Shown here in pieces: positions 1 through 8,231 of a stretch of 64,000 nt of DNA. Under the pieces are notes generated by a model. The model was not told the DNA's origin, did not search any database, and saw nothing but the letters and a program-made list of their open reading frames with translations. The DNA comes from Oscillospiraceae bacterium (GTDB lineage: Bacteria > Bacillota_A > Clostridia > Oscillospirales > Oscillospiraceae), in assembly GCA_017505505.1 (NCBI GenBank), contig JAFVPA010000014.1, positions 1 through 64,000 on the forward strand, given 5' to 3'. The translations under genes and the position numbers were made by a program. Numbering within the stretch: the first letter of the stretch is position 1; each line of letters opens with the position of its first letter.

Positions 1-139
1 CCTGGTTCAGCTTTCGGATCAGGTCCTTATAGGAGCGAACAGAGCCCAATAGATGCAGAGAGTTCATAGGAAATTCCCCCACAAAAGAGAGAAGAAGAAT
101 CAAAGTGTGGACATGACCGCCCGGTCTGATGGTAATCAT
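1..139 (-). CDS. Partial protein of unknown function (mobile-element neighbourhood)
   Basis: An open frame runs off the left edge of the window. Its start ATG follows AGGAGGTACCA and it begins MITIRPGGHVHTL. A second in-frame start (MNSLHLLGSVRSYKDL) follows a GGGGGAA site and could be the true one, because the region before it is short and hydrophobic. Only 46 codons are visible, so no family can be assigned. It lies downstream of and co-oriented with two genes typical of integrative elements, so it is probably part of the same operon. Confidence 0.45.
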   Translation of the reverse strand, partial: MITIRPGGHVHTLILLLSFVGEFPMNSLHLLGSVRSYKDLIRKLNQ

Positions 140-306
140 TGGTACCTCCTAACTGATTTTGCAGAATCAGGCGACGGAGTTCGCCTCCTGGCCTGAATTC
201 TTCGGATTCAACAATGCTATAAAGTGGTTGCAGCGCAACGCCTTTTTCGTTTTTTGACTGCATAAAAAAGATACGTCAGTTGATTTTACGTCAAAAGCAT
301 CGGTTT

Positions 307-1008
307 TTACGTATGATTTTTCCCGGGAATTGGCGGATCTTTACGGAGAAAAAGACCTATCTCCGGGATGCTGTTTTCCAGTGCAAGCCAGTCTTCAAAT
401 TCATTTCTGGGAACGATATAAACTTCAGTCCGTTCTGTACTACCCGCAGTGCTGCAGTAGTAATGCCGGCACTCCAGAGGAGTATCATCCACCAGAAAGA
501 ACATGGCGATGGCATCCACCACCGTATTCAATTCGATGTTGTCATGGTCCCGGTATTCCCGTTCCGGCCGGTTCCGATCATAGACGTGGCGGAAAATCAG
601 TACGCAGTTCCGGTAACGGAATTCTCTCCCTGCTGCAAACTGTTCCAGGACCGGATAGAGGAAATCCCGGATATAGCTACGGGAGGACTTCTCCTTCCGG
701 GGCAACAGAATGGGTATTCTGAGGCAAAACCACCCCTGATCCGTAAAACCGATTTCAATCGGAATCGCTTCTGCAATTGCATCGTGTGTCAGTGCCTTTG
801 CCCTGGGATGACCGGTATAGGCAGGCAGAGCTCTGGTCAGCAAGGCCACCTTTTCCGCCTGTTTGGCTGCGGAGACTGCATTTTCCATGGCAGCTTCCAT
901 ACGCTTATCTGCGTAGTCGGTCTGAACAGCCTGCAAAATGTTCAGCAGTTTCTCAGTCTGCCGGATAGTCTTCTCCAAAGTCATCTGAAAATAAGATTTT
1001 TGCATCAT
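307..1008 (-). CDS. DUF6100-like protein of integrative elements
   Basis: This is a 233-residue soluble protein. The start at the double Met (MMQKSYFQMT) is chosen because AGGAGGAAAA lies just upstream; the upstream in-frame extension has no such site. The first 60 residues look helical (TLEKTIRQTEKLLNILQ), followed by a mixed alpha/beta part. It resembles the DUF6100 proteins found next to replication genes in Firmicutes integrative elements, a match made from memory of the family and not certain. The function is unknown. It sits between the replication-type gene upstream and the partial gene downstream, in one direction. Confidence 0.6.
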   Translation of the reverse strand: MMQKSYFQMTLEKTIRQTEKLLNILQAVQTDYADKRMEAAMENAVSAAKQAEKVALLTRALPAYTGHPRAKALTHDAIAEAIPIEIGFTDQGWFCLRIPILLPRKEKSSRSYIRDFLYPVLEQFAAGREFRYRNCVLIFRHVYDRNRPEREYRDHDNIELNTVVDAIAMFFLVDDTPLECRHYYCSTAGSTERTEVYIVPRNEFEDWLALENSIPEIGLFLRKDPPIPGKNHT

Positions 1009-1149
1009 TTTTCCTCCTAACGCTAGAAGAATGGGATGTTCCATGCATATAGGCATAGCATCCCTATCTCGGCTTTTGTCGAATTTTTCGGCTCTTCCTT
1101 TATTACACACTGGCAGTCATAAATACAATTCCTACCATACTTACAGTTC

Positions 1150-2139
1150 CTACCATGAGAAAAATACGCGCGTATTATAGGGGGGCGAAAGTGCAACGCG
1201 GCTGTCAGACTCATTTTCGCAAAGCACACTTTCTCCAGGGTCATCCCGCTCCGGCGCTACATCCCCAGACTGATTTTGAGCAGACTCCTCCTGTCTCTTT
1301 TTCAGAATCTTACGGCTCATCCAAGCTACAAGGCAGTTGAGGTTCTCATTTTCGGTCTTACCGTAATGTGTATTAGGCCTGCTAATGCGCATTACGGCCA
1401 TAATGCGTTTTACGTTTTCTGCATCCGGAAAGGAAATCTCCTGCCCGGCGGGATAACACATGTTGAAAATCACGCATCCAAAGGAACCGGGCAGACGGTA
1501 CAGAGGAAAGGTGCAGGCATGTTTCCGGAAGAACCGCCAGACCTTGGTCTTCTCCCAGCCCCAGCGTTTTCCCAGAGTCTGCAGGGTCAGCACAGCGCCA
1601 AACTTCCCATACTGAACCGCAGGTGCCTCAAAGGAGAAGGCATTTCCATAATCCTGCCAGACAGTATGACACCACAGATCCAGCCAGGCATCGGACTCAT
1701 CAAAGACTCTCCCCTGCTCTGCCAGCCGTTCCGTGATATTCCGGGGCATACAGAGGAAACCATATCCGTCCGTAGTGTAGACCACACCGTCGCAGCATTC
1801 CGCCCCGGAGCACTTCAGAACCCAATCTGTAATCCGATAGGTCAGAATTTTGGTTCCCGGCTCCAGCGTATAGGTGATGTAGCCCAGCTTTTGCAGCTCC
1901 TCCATGATTTGCAGAGCTTTCTCGCGGTTTCTAACGTCCAAAATGCTTTTCAGGCCCACGATACCACCAACCCACATTCCGGGCTCCACAGCGTTCTCAT
2001 ACCCGCAATAAGTAGATCTTCCCTTCCGGAACGCAGCCCGGGATACAAGCTTCAGCCAGTAACCCAGCAGGCCCTTCAAAGCCGGGATTTCCTCTCTGGG
2101 CACTTTAATCCATGGGAATTTTAATAAGCACTTCTTCAT
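1150..2139 (-). CDS. Replication-initiator-like protein of a mobile element
   Basis: This 329-residue protein starts MKKCLLKFPW behind AAAGGAGGAAATC. The N-terminal third reads like a winged-helix module (EKALQIMEELQKLGYITYTL, residues about 75-95), as in phage and ICE replisome organisers. The middle is rich in Trp and Cys, and the C-terminus is a charged, probably disordered tail ending in VFFSW. An attenuator-like terminator lies directly upstream of the ribosome site. The paired DUF6100-like gene supports a mobile-element origin. The exact function is not proven from sequence. Confidence 0.55.
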   Translation of the reverse strand: MKKCLLKFPWIKVPREEIPALKGLLGYWLKLVSRAAFRKGRSTYCGYENAVEPGMWVGGIVGLKSILDVRNREKALQIMEELQKLGYITYTLEPGTKILTYRITDWVLKCSGAECCDGVVYTTDGYGFLCMPRNITERLAEQGRVFDESDAWLDLWCHTVWQDYGNAFSFEAPAVQYGKFGAVLTLQTLGKRWGWEKTKVWRFFRKHACTFPLYRLPGSFGCVIFNMCYPAGQEISFPDAENVKRIMAVMRISRPNTHYGKTENENLNCLVAWMSRKILKKRQEESAQNQSGDVAPERDDPGESVLCENESDSRVALSPPYNTRVFFSW

Positions 2140-2167
2140 GATTTCCTCCTTTCCCGGAAAATAGAAA

Positions 2168-2195
2168 AACGGCTCTTGTGTTAACAAGAACCGTT
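2168..2195 (-). terminator. Terminator or attenuator ahead of the replication-type gene
   Basis: On the minus strand a 12-bp stem (AACGGTTCTTGT with ACAAGAGCCGTT, one G-U pair, 4-base loop) is followed by TTTTTCTATTTT. It ends about 10 bases before the ribosome site of the gene starting at 2139. With a promoter at 2496-2524 upstream, it would have to be read through, so it may act as an attenuator. Confidence 0.7.
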
Positions 2196-2495
2196 CATAA
2201 GATATGAAATTTTGTGTATATCAAGGCTCAACCCATAAAAATGGTGTAAATTTGGTGTAGGCAGTTTTTCGTCATAGTTTGATAACGTATGATATGTATT
2301 TATTCATACTCCAGTTTTCAAACATTGTCCAGAATAAATCTGCCGTTTTTGTGGCATAGTCCGTGGTTTTCAAAGAATTTCCGTCTCGGATACACCATCT
2401 TCATACACCACGGGAAAGGCCAGGAAGGTGCTCTATGAATAACTATCAATTTTGGTCATAGAAAACACACCTTTGCTAAAAATTCTTTAAAAAAT

Positions 2496-2524
2496 AGTAT
2501 AGCATTTTCTGTCAATACTTACAA
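2496..2524 (-). promoter_or_regulatory. Sigma-A-type promoter
   Basis: The minus strand carries TTGTAA, a 17-base spacer, then TATACT preceded by TG (extended -10). It points toward the mobile-element genes 2139 to 1 and is the only promoter-like site seen for them. Confidence 0.5.
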
Positions 2525-2739
2525 GTGTTTTTTATGCCCCTCTTATTCCTTTCACAGCCCTATTTCCTGATTCGGTTTTGCTAACACGCCCAGTCATAAT
2601 AAGCACTGCATGATAATTTGGCAGCCTTTTGATTTTTACAGCTCCGTACATTTCGACGCAATTTTCTTGCATTCGCCGGGAGAAACGTAGTAAGCTGTTT
2701 CCAGGCAGGTCATTCCCAGAAAAAGCGACCATACTGCCT

Positions 2740-2770
2740 GCGGCGCACCGGATCTCCCCCGGTGCGCCGC
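2740..2770. terminator. GC-rich hairpin after the SPOCS-LysM gene
   Basis: GCGGCGCACCGG pairs with CCGGTGCGCCGC (12 bp, 7-base loop), eight bases after the stop of the SPOCS-LysM gene. No T-run follows on either strand. It may be a weak terminator or an RNA 3' end stabiliser. Confidence 0.5.
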
Positions 2771-2777
2771 TTGATTT

Positions 2778-4274
2778 TCAGCTGACCGGAATCAGCAGCA
2801 TCTGATTCGGTGCCGGTTCTTCCTGCAATCCATTGGCCCGGCGGATGGCCTCCACTGTGGAACCGCTGCCTTTGGCAATATCCCACAGCCGCTCTTCTCC
2901 CGCCCTGCGCAGGATCAGCGTGGGACGATTGGGGTCCGGAGTACGCTGTCCGCCCGGTTCCAGGCCTGTCACCATAGGAATGGCTTGCCGTGCCGCAGCT
3001 GTCATCTCCATAGGCACTTCCGCCTTGGCCATAATCTGGCCGCTGCCTGCCATGGCCTGAGGCTGGGCAGGCATGGGGACAGCAAAAATTTGGCTATTGC
3101 TGTCAGCAGTCAGGCTCTGGCGGCCCTCCCAGCGGGCAGTACCGGAGCGCAGGATGCCGTCTTCCCCATAATAGAGCACCTGGAACGTACCGGGCAGCTC
3201 CAGCTCCACTCCGTTCTCCGTACGGCGCTGCCGGGGAAAATCCGGGGAGAAGCTGACATCCGCAGCCAGATTGGCCTGGGCCGGAAGGGTCTGTTCCCCG
3301 TAGATGTTTTCCCGGCGGTTTTCCAGCACTACGGGCAGCTCCAGGTTTTCCGTCCGGATCCCCAGCTCCCGGCTGGGGCTGTAGGCATCCTCGATCACAT
3401 CCACCAGCTGCTTGTCTGTGACCAGATACTGCCCCACCACCCCGGCTTTCAGTCGGATATGGCTTTCATCATCCAGCACTACCTCCAGATTGGTCGGCAT
3501 CAGCGCAATATCTGACTGTGCATCAGTCCCGTACTCTCCCTCCAGCTGGGCATACTGGGAAAAGGGCAGTTCGAAATCCCAGGTGTGAAGCTGGCCCTCC
3601 TCGCTGCGGTAAAGCAGATGCAGATTTCCATTTCCCCGGAATACAAGTTTGTTCCCCAGGACCTTTCGGTCTGTGATCACCGGGTCCATACGGTAATACA
3701 TCAGCTGTTCCGGCTGGGGAACGGAGTCCGGCATTGTCAGATCCTCGTCGATCAGGAAGGTCTTCTCTCCTGCTTCTTTGGGAATTCGAACCGGATAAGT
3801 ACTGCGCAACAGTTCCACATCCCCCGGGACCTCCTCCGGAGCAAAAACCTCTACGCTCTTGGGTGTAAAGGCCTCCGCCATGGCACTCATACCACAGCGT
3901 ACCATGATCTTTCGAGGCGACACACTGCGGCCGTCCACGAATCGGGGCAGGCAGCGGATACGGATGATCCCCTCGGGGGTATCCTCCGGCAATTCCCAGT
4001 TCATCTGGAAAGGTATCCAGGTCTCCATCACCCGTTCCACACTGCCGTCTTCCGGCGCATACAGCACCCAGACCATCATCCCGCCGGTAAAAGAAATGCT
4101 GTCCCGGTCCCATTCCTTGCCCCGTAGGATCGGCTGGCCCCAGGAAGCCAGAACACGGCCGATATCCGGCATTCCATCCGGCAGCCGGATCTCCTGGGTT
4201 TGTTCACTGTTTCGAACTTCCCGCACCGGTGTATCCAGGCAGGAAAGCGTTGACTTTCCAAATTGAATCTCCAT
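2778..4274 (-). CDS. SPOCS (DUF3794) and LysM domain protein
   Basis: This is a 498-residue protein. The start MEIQFGKSTL is preceded by AAGGAGTGATC, which sets it over a longer upstream frame. The N-terminal and middle parts match the DUF3794/SPOCS repeat of SipL-like spore proteins (for example REVRNSEQTQEIRLPDGMPD near residue 17, and VLGNKLVFRGNGNLHLLYRS near 200). The last 50 residues form a LysM domain (RAGEERLWDIAKGSGSTVEA ending LLIPVS). Family knowledge places such proteins in spore morphogenesis, SipL binding SpoIVA at the forespore surface. No signal peptide is seen, which fits a mother-cell protein. It is a single-gene unit. Confidence 0.85.
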   Translation of the reverse strand: MEIQFGKSTLSCLDTPVREVRNSEQTQEIRLPDGMPDIGRVLASWGQPILRGKEWDRDSISFTGGMMVWVLYAPEDGSVERVMETWIPFQMNWELPEDTPEGIIRIRCLPRFVDGRSVSPRKIMVRCGMSAMAEAFTPKSVEVFAPEEVPGDVELLRSTYPVRIPKEAGEKTFLIDEDLTMPDSVPQPEQLMYYRMDPVITDRKVLGNKLVFRGNGNLHLLYRSEEGQLHTWDFELPFSQYAQLEGEYGTDAQSDIALMPTNLEVVLDDESHIRLKAGVVGQYLVTDKQLVDVIEDAYSPSRELGIRTENLELPVVLENRRENIYGEQTLPAQANLAADVSFSPDFPRQRRTENGVELELPGTFQVLYYGEDGILRSGTARWEGRQSLTADSNSQIFAVPMPAQPQAMAGSGQIMAKAEVPMEMTAAARQAIPMVTGLEPGGQRTPDPNRPTLILRRAGEERLWDIAKGSGSTVEAIRRANGLQEEPAPNQMLLIPVS

Positions 4275-4341
4275 ATATGGATCACTCCTTATCCTGCGTT
4301 TGTTATGAAAGTATATTCCATCCGGGACAAGGTTATGACCC

Positions 4342-4491
4342 TTATTTTTGGTGCATGACGCCAAAACCCAAAAGAACCAGCCCAAGGCCGCCGAAGCAGC
4401 ACAGGAACCAGCTCTCCAAACAGTGACCGATAATCAGGCCAAAGCCAAAGGATGCGATACATCCACCACGCATGTGGCTTTTCCGGCACAT
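4342..4491 (-). CDS. Small membrane peptide, 49 residues
   Basis: The frame MCRKSHMRGG to GVMHQK has a Shine-Dalgarno AGGAGGTG 7 bases before the ATG. Residues 12-46 are hydrophobic, with Gly and Cys (FGFGLIIGHC, FGGLGLVLLGFG), suggesting one hairpin-like or two short membrane segments. The ribosome site lies inside a 15-bp palindrome (4496-4527), so translation may be structure-controlled. No function is known. It lies between the liv terminator and the SPOCS-LysM gene, all on the minus strand. Confidence 0.65.
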   Translation of the reverse strand: MCRKSHMRGGCIASFGFGLIIGHCLESWFLCCFGGLGLVLLGFGVMHQK

Positions 4492-4495
4492 ATTA

Positions 4496-4527
4496 CCACC
4501 TCCTGCATAATTTTATGCAGGAGGTGG
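4496..4527. repeat. Perfect 15-bp palindrome covering a ribosome site
   Basis: The arms CCACCTCCTGCATAA and TTATGCAGGAGGTGG are separated by 2 bases. On the minus strand the second arm in the RNA contains the AGGAGGTGG Shine-Dalgarno of the 49-residue peptide, so the hairpin would hide it. Confidence 0.8.
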
Positions 4528-4543
4528 ATAAGATTTCCCGTGC

Positions 4544-4575
4544 AAAAAAGAGATGTCCGAAGACATCTCTTTTTC
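4544..4575 (-). terminator. Terminator of the liv operon
   Basis: On the minus strand GAGATGTC-TTCG-GACATCTC forms a UUCG-capped stem, extended by A-T pairs and followed by TTTTTT. It lies 16 bases after the last transporter gene. Confidence 0.9.
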
Positions 4576-4590
4576 ATCAATATTGTTTCC

Positions 4591-5289
4591 TTAACCGCCC
4601 AGGTAGGCCTTCTTGACGGCGTCGGAGCTGGCCAGTTCTGCGCCGGTACCGCTGAGGGTAATGTTGCCGGTTTCCAGAACGTAAGCCCGGTCCGCGATCT
4701 GCAGGGCCTTACGGGCATTCTGCTCGACCAGCAGAATCGTGGTTCCGTTCTTATGCAGCTCCTTGATGATCTCAAAGATCTGGTCAACCAGAATGGGGGC
4801 CAGGCCCATGGAGGGCTCATCCAGCATCATCAGCTTAGGATGGCTCATGAGGGCACGGGACATGGCCAGCATCTGCTGCTCGCCGCCGGACAGCGTGCCG
4901 GCGATCTGTTTGCGGCGTTCCTTCAGGCGGGGGAAATAGTTGAAAACCATTTCCAGATCCTGCTGGGAAACTTCCTTATTGATATAAGCGCCCATCTCCA
5001 GATTTTCCTGGACGGACATCTGCAGGAAGATCCGGCGTCCCTCGGGAACGTGGGCCAGGCCGGTCCGCAGCAGCTTATAGGCATCCGTATGGGCAATATC
5101 CTGACCGCAGAAGCTGATGGAGCCGCTGCGGGGATGCATCAGGCCGGAAACCGTCTTCAGAATGGTGGACTTACCGGCACCGTTGGCACCGATCAAAGCC
5201 ACGATCTCGCCTTCACCGACTTCGAAGGAGATACCCTTGATGGCGTGGATGGCGCCGTAATACACATGAAGATCTTCAATTTTCAGCAT
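4591..5289 (-). CDS. livF: Branched-chain amino acid ABC transporter, ATPase LivF
   Basis: This 232-residue ATPase has the usual LivF length. Walker A is GANGAGKST (residues about 33-41), the signature is LSGGEQQML (about 135), and Walker B is MLDEP. It binds and hydrolyses ATP at the membrane together with LivG to drive uptake of Leu, Ile and Val through LivHM. Its ATG overlaps the TGA of livG, so the two are translationally coupled. It is the last gene of the operon and is followed by a UUCG terminator. Confidence 0.95.
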   Translation of the reverse strand: MLKIEDLHVYYGAIHAIKGISFEVGEGEIVALIGANGAGKSTILKTVSGLMHPRSGSISFCGQDIAHTDAYKLLRTGLAHVPEGRRIFLQMSVQENLEMGAYINKEVSQQDLEMVFNYFPRLKERRKQIAGTLSGGEQQMLAMSRALMSHPKLMMLDEPSMGLAPILVDQIFEIIKELHKNGTTILLVEQNARKALQIADRAYVLETGNITLSGTGAELASSDAVKKAYLGG

Positions 5290-6134
5290 CAGGCGTCACC
5301 TTCCTCTCTACCTAAGTAGGCTTCAATAACAGCGGGGTTGGCCCGGACTTCTTCGGGAGTACCCTTGGCGATAATACGGCCGTAGTTCACAACGGCAATG
5401 GCTTCGCAGACATTCATGACCAGATTCATATCGTGCTCGATCAGGAAGATGGCGATATGGAAGGTATCACGAATGCGGCGGATCTGGTGCATCAGCTCAG
5501 CGGTCTCACTGGGGTTCATACCGGCAGCAGGCTCGTCCAGCAAGATGATGGAAGGGTTGGTCGCCAGAGCACGGACGATCTCCAGCCGGCGCTGGACACC
5601 GTAAGGCAGGCTGCCGGCCTTTACATCGGCCACATCGGCCAAGCCCATAAAGTCCAGTAGTTCCATAGCCCGCTCATTGGCGGCCTTCTCTGCCCGCTTA
5701 TAGGAGGGCAGATGCAGCAGAGATGCCAGGAAGGAGCACTTGATGTGGTTGTGCATGCCCACCTTGACATTGTCCAGTGCGGTCATATCGGTGAACAGGC
5801 GGATATTCTGGAAGGTACGGGCGATGCCCAGCTTGTTGACCTTGTGGACAGGCATGCCCTTAATGTCGATACCGTTGATCAGAACGGAACCGCGGGTAGG
5901 CTGGTACACGCCGGTGAGCAGGTTGAAGATCGTGGTCTTACCGGCACCGTTGGGGCCAATCAGACCGGAGATCTCGGTGGGGCCAATGGTGATGTTGAAG
6001 CCGTCAACAGCAGTCAGGCCACCGAAGTCGATGCCCAGATTACGGACATCCAGAACGGGAAGTTTGTCAATGTCCTCCTCACGGAGCAGATTCATGGTGG
6101 GGACCTTGATCATTTTGCGGGAATACTCATTCAT
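5289..6134 (-). CDS. livG: Branched-chain amino acid ABC transporter, ATPase LivG
   Basis: This 281-residue ATPase starts at MNEYSRKMIK, chosen because AAGGAGGTGGGTACCG precedes it. Walker A is GPNGAGKTT and Walker B is LLDEPAAGMNP, followed by the family's C-terminal EVRANPAVIEAYLG. The N-terminal extension of about 30 residues before the ATPase fold is slightly longer than in typical LivG. Its start overlaps the end of livM by 8 bases. It pairs with LivF. Confidence 0.94.
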   Translation of the reverse strand: MNEYSRKMIKVPTMNLLREEDIDKLPVLDVRNLGIDFGGLTAVDGFNITIGPTEISGLIGPNGAGKTTIFNLLTGVYQPTRGSVLINGIDIKGMPVHKVNKLGIARTFQNIRLFTDMTALDNVKVGMHNHIKCSFLASLLHLPSYKRAEKAANERAMELLDFMGLADVADVKAGSLPYGVQRRLEIVRALATNPSIILLDEPAAGMNPSETAELMHQIRRIRDTFHIAIFLIEHDMNLVMNVCEAIAVVNYGRIIAKGTPEEVRANPAVIEAYLGREEGDA

Positions 6135-7197
6135 CGGTACCCACCTCCTTCTTCTTGAAAATACGGACGATCTTATCGGTGACAACAGCAGTGAAGTCCT
6201 TCACCTTGGGAGACCAGGTGAACAGCATGACCACGATCAGCACAACTGCGTACAGCAGCATACGGTAGTCTTCCAGCTCACGCATGGCTTCGGGCAGGAC
6301 GTACAGGACCGTTGCAGAAATGACGGAACCAAGGATATTGCCCATGCCGCCCAGAACCACGAACACCAGAATATTGATGGAGGTGTTGAAGTTGAACTTG
6401 GATGCGGTCAGAGAAGAGTAGTTCAGGCCATACAGGGCACCGGCCATGCCGGCCAGGAATGCGGAGACCACAAAGGCCTTCAGACGGAAGGCAGTCACGT
6501 TGATACCAACGGATTCCGCAGCGATCCGGTTGCCGCGAACGGCCTTGATAGCACGGCCTTCCTTGGAATCGATCAGGTTCAGCACCACGAACAGGGTGAT
6601 CAGCACCAGAACGAAGCCCATGGGGAAGGAAGCGATCTTCTGGACACCGGTGGCACCCATAGGACCGGAGAGGATCTTCTTACCGCCCTCGCCCAGAACA
6701 AGATCCGCAGAGTTAAACGCAAAATGGATACCCTTAACATCCTTGCCGATGTACAGGTTGCCGATGAGGTTCTTCAGGATCTCACCAAAGGCCAGGGTAA
6801 CGATGGCCAGGTAGTCGCCCCGCAGACGCAGGACGGGAATTCCGATCACGACGCTGGCAACGCCTGCAATGACACCGCCGCCCAGCATGGCGCAGGCCAA
6901 GCGGAGCACATCGTTTGCCATCACGTCCTTCAGCAGAGCGGCAATGACCACACCGGAGAATGCACCCAGGCCCATGAAACCGGCATGACCCAGGCTCAGC
7001 TCACCACAGACACCGACCAGCAGATTCAGGGAAACAGCCAGAGAAATGTAGACGCAGATAGGAATCAGGAAGCCCTTGATGGAGCTGCCCAGCATATTCA
7101 TGGAGGACAGGGTCTGCATCAGGATAAAAGCAACGATGACCAGCAGGTAGGTTGCCAGATCGGTGCGGGAATTCTTGTTTTTCAGCATATTCTTCAT
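6127..7197 (-). CDS. livM: Branched-chain amino acid ABC transporter permease LivM
   Basis: This 356-residue protein has about eight to ten hydrophobic segments. It carries the LivM signatures GELSLGHAGFMGLGAFSG (about residues 65-82) and RLRGDYLAIVTLAFGEI (about 124-140), and the permease EAA-like loop near ESVGINVTAFRLKAFV. It forms the membrane channel with LivH. The start MKNMLKNKNS follows GAGGTAAG. It ends inside the livG start region. Confidence 0.94.
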   Translation of the reverse strand: MKNMLKNKNSRTDLATYLLVIVAFILMQTLSSMNMLGSSIKGFLIPICVYISLAVSLNLLVGVCGELSLGHAGFMGLGAFSGVVIAALLKDVMANDVLRLACAMLGGGVIAGVASVVIGIPVLRLRGDYLAIVTLAFGEILKNLIGNLYIGKDVKGIHFAFNSADLVLGEGGKKILSGPMGATGVQKIASFPMGFVLVLITLFVVLNLIDSKEGRAIKAVRGNRIAAESVGINVTAFRLKAFVVSAFLAGMAGALYGLNYSSLTASKFNFNTSINILVFVVLGGMGNILGSVISATVLYVLPEAMRELEDYRMLLYAVVLIVVMLFTWSPKVKDFTAVVTDKIVRIFKKKEVGTDE

Positions 7198-7207
7198 AGC
7201 ACTTACC

Positions 7208-8089
7208 TCACACCTTCTCCTGGATCTGCTTGCCCAGCAGACCGGCGGGCTTCACCAGCAGAATAACGATCAGCACCAGGAACACGATGGCATCAGAAAA
7301 CTGGGTGGACAGATAGGCCTTGGAGAAAGTCTCGATGATACCCAGCAGGATGCCGCCCAGCATGGCACCGGGAATGGAACCGATGCCGCCGAAGACCGCA
7401 GCGGTAAAGGCGCGGATACCGGGCATGGAGCCGGTAGTGGGCATCAGGGTAGGAACCGTGGAACACAGCAGCACACCGGCCACGGCAGCCAGAGCGGAAC
7501 CGATGGCGAAGGTGGTGGAGATGGTCTGGTTAACGTTGATGCCCATGAGCTGGGCAGCGTCCCGGTCCTCAGAAACGGCACGCATGGCCTTGCCCATGCG
7601 GGTCTTGTTGATGAACAGGGTCAGCGCAATCATGATCAGCACGGAGGCCACGATGGTATAGATGACCTCACCGGTAATGGTAAGCTGGCCGTCGAACAGA
7701 ACAACAGGCTTCATGGTAACGATGCTCTTGAAATTCTTGGGTGCGCTGCCCCAAATCAGCTGGGCCGCGTTCTGCAGGAAGTAGCTGACACCGATGGCGG
7801 TAATCAGAACCGCCAGACTGGGAACACCCCGAAGGGGCTTGTAGGCCAGGCCTTCGATCAGAACGCCCAGCAGCGTGCAGACGATGACAGCCACGGCAAT
7901 ACCCACGGCAGTGGGCAAACCCATATAACTGGTGACACTGTAGGACATATACGCACCCACCATGATAACGTCACCATGGGCAAAGTTCAGCATCTTGGCA
8001 ATGCCGTAAACCATGGTATAGCCCAGGGCGATGATGGCGTAGACGGCACCGATGCTGACACCGTTGATTAAGTACTGAAGAAAACTCAC
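7208..8089 (-). CDS. livH: Branched-chain amino acid ABC transporter permease LivH
   Basis: This 293-residue permease starts at a GTG (MSFLQYLINGVSIGAVYA), preceded by GAGAGGG. The start is preferred over an upstream in-frame ATG that lies inside a long hairpin. LivH signatures are GYTMVYGIAKMLNFAHGD near residue 25 and AVFGGIGSIPGAMLGGILLG near 225. It follows the binding-protein gene after a structured 140-base gap, which probably lowers permease output relative to the binding protein. Confidence 0.93.
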   Translation of the reverse strand: MSFLQYLINGVSIGAVYAIIALGYTMVYGIAKMLNFAHGDVIMVGAYMSYSVTSYMGLPTAVGIAVAVIVCTLLGVLIEGLAYKPLRGVPSLAVLITAIGVSYFLQNAAQLIWGSAPKNFKSIVTMKPVVLFDGQLTITGEVIYTIVASVLIMIALTLFINKTRMGKAMRAVSEDRDAAQLMGINVNQTISTTFAIGSALAAVAGVLLCSTVPTLMPTTGSMPGIRAFTAAVFGGIGSIPGAMLGGILLGIIETFSKAYLSTQFSDAIVFLVLIVILLVKPAGLLGKQIQEKV

Positions 8090-8107
8090 GGTTTTTCCCT
8101 CTCTTTC

Positions 8108-8155
8108 CGACAGTCTATGACAAGGACTTTGACAAGTCCCTCTCATGGACTGTCG
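8108..8155 (-). promoter_or_regulatory. Long intercistronic hairpin before livH
   Basis: CGACAGTCTATGA pairs with TCATGGACTGTCG (13 positions, one mismatch or wobble). An inner stem GGACTT/AAGTCC sits at 8123-8138. The structure ends just before the livH ribosome site and may be a processing or stability element separating livK from livHMGF. Confidence 0.6.
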
Positions 8156-8188
8156 CATAGTTTGTTTTTCTAAAACGGCACGGAAGCC

Positions 8189-8210
8189 GGACAGGGGCTT
8201 CCCCCTGTCC
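8189..8210 (-). promoter_or_regulatory. Intercistronic hairpin after livK
   Basis: GGACAGGGG pairs with CCCCTGTCC (9 bp, 4-base loop), 21 bases after the livK stop, without a T-run. Such stems after a binding-protein gene commonly protect its mRNA end, and that is the likely role here. Confidence 0.55.
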
Positions 8211-8231
8211 AGCCGCCGAATAAACGTTTAA

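Larger units (their letters stand above)
2140..2777. other. Non-coding stretch upstream of the mobile-element genes
   Basis: About 640 bases with no convincing gene. It holds a minus-strand promoter near 2496-2524 and a short minus-strand frame at 2459 (MTKIDSYS then stop) behind AAGGTGTG. It also has a terminator/attenuator hairpin at 2168-2195 and, at the right end, a GC-rich hairpin at 2740-2770. The minus strand near 2230-2310 reads as a possible decayed end of a gene. The stretch is AT-richer than its surroundings and looks like element-border or remnant DNA. Confidence 0.5.

Noticed and set aside
2532..2732. A 66-codon minus-strand frame
   Set aside because: No ribosome site upstream and no recognisable family; it lies in an otherwise decayed stretch.
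5740..7266. Long antisense frames over the liv genes and other GC-rich genes (also 20663-22189, 30535-32388, 58441-60126)
   Set aside because: They are shadows in the complementary frame of strongly coding genes and lack ribosome sites; composition is typical of antisense reading.
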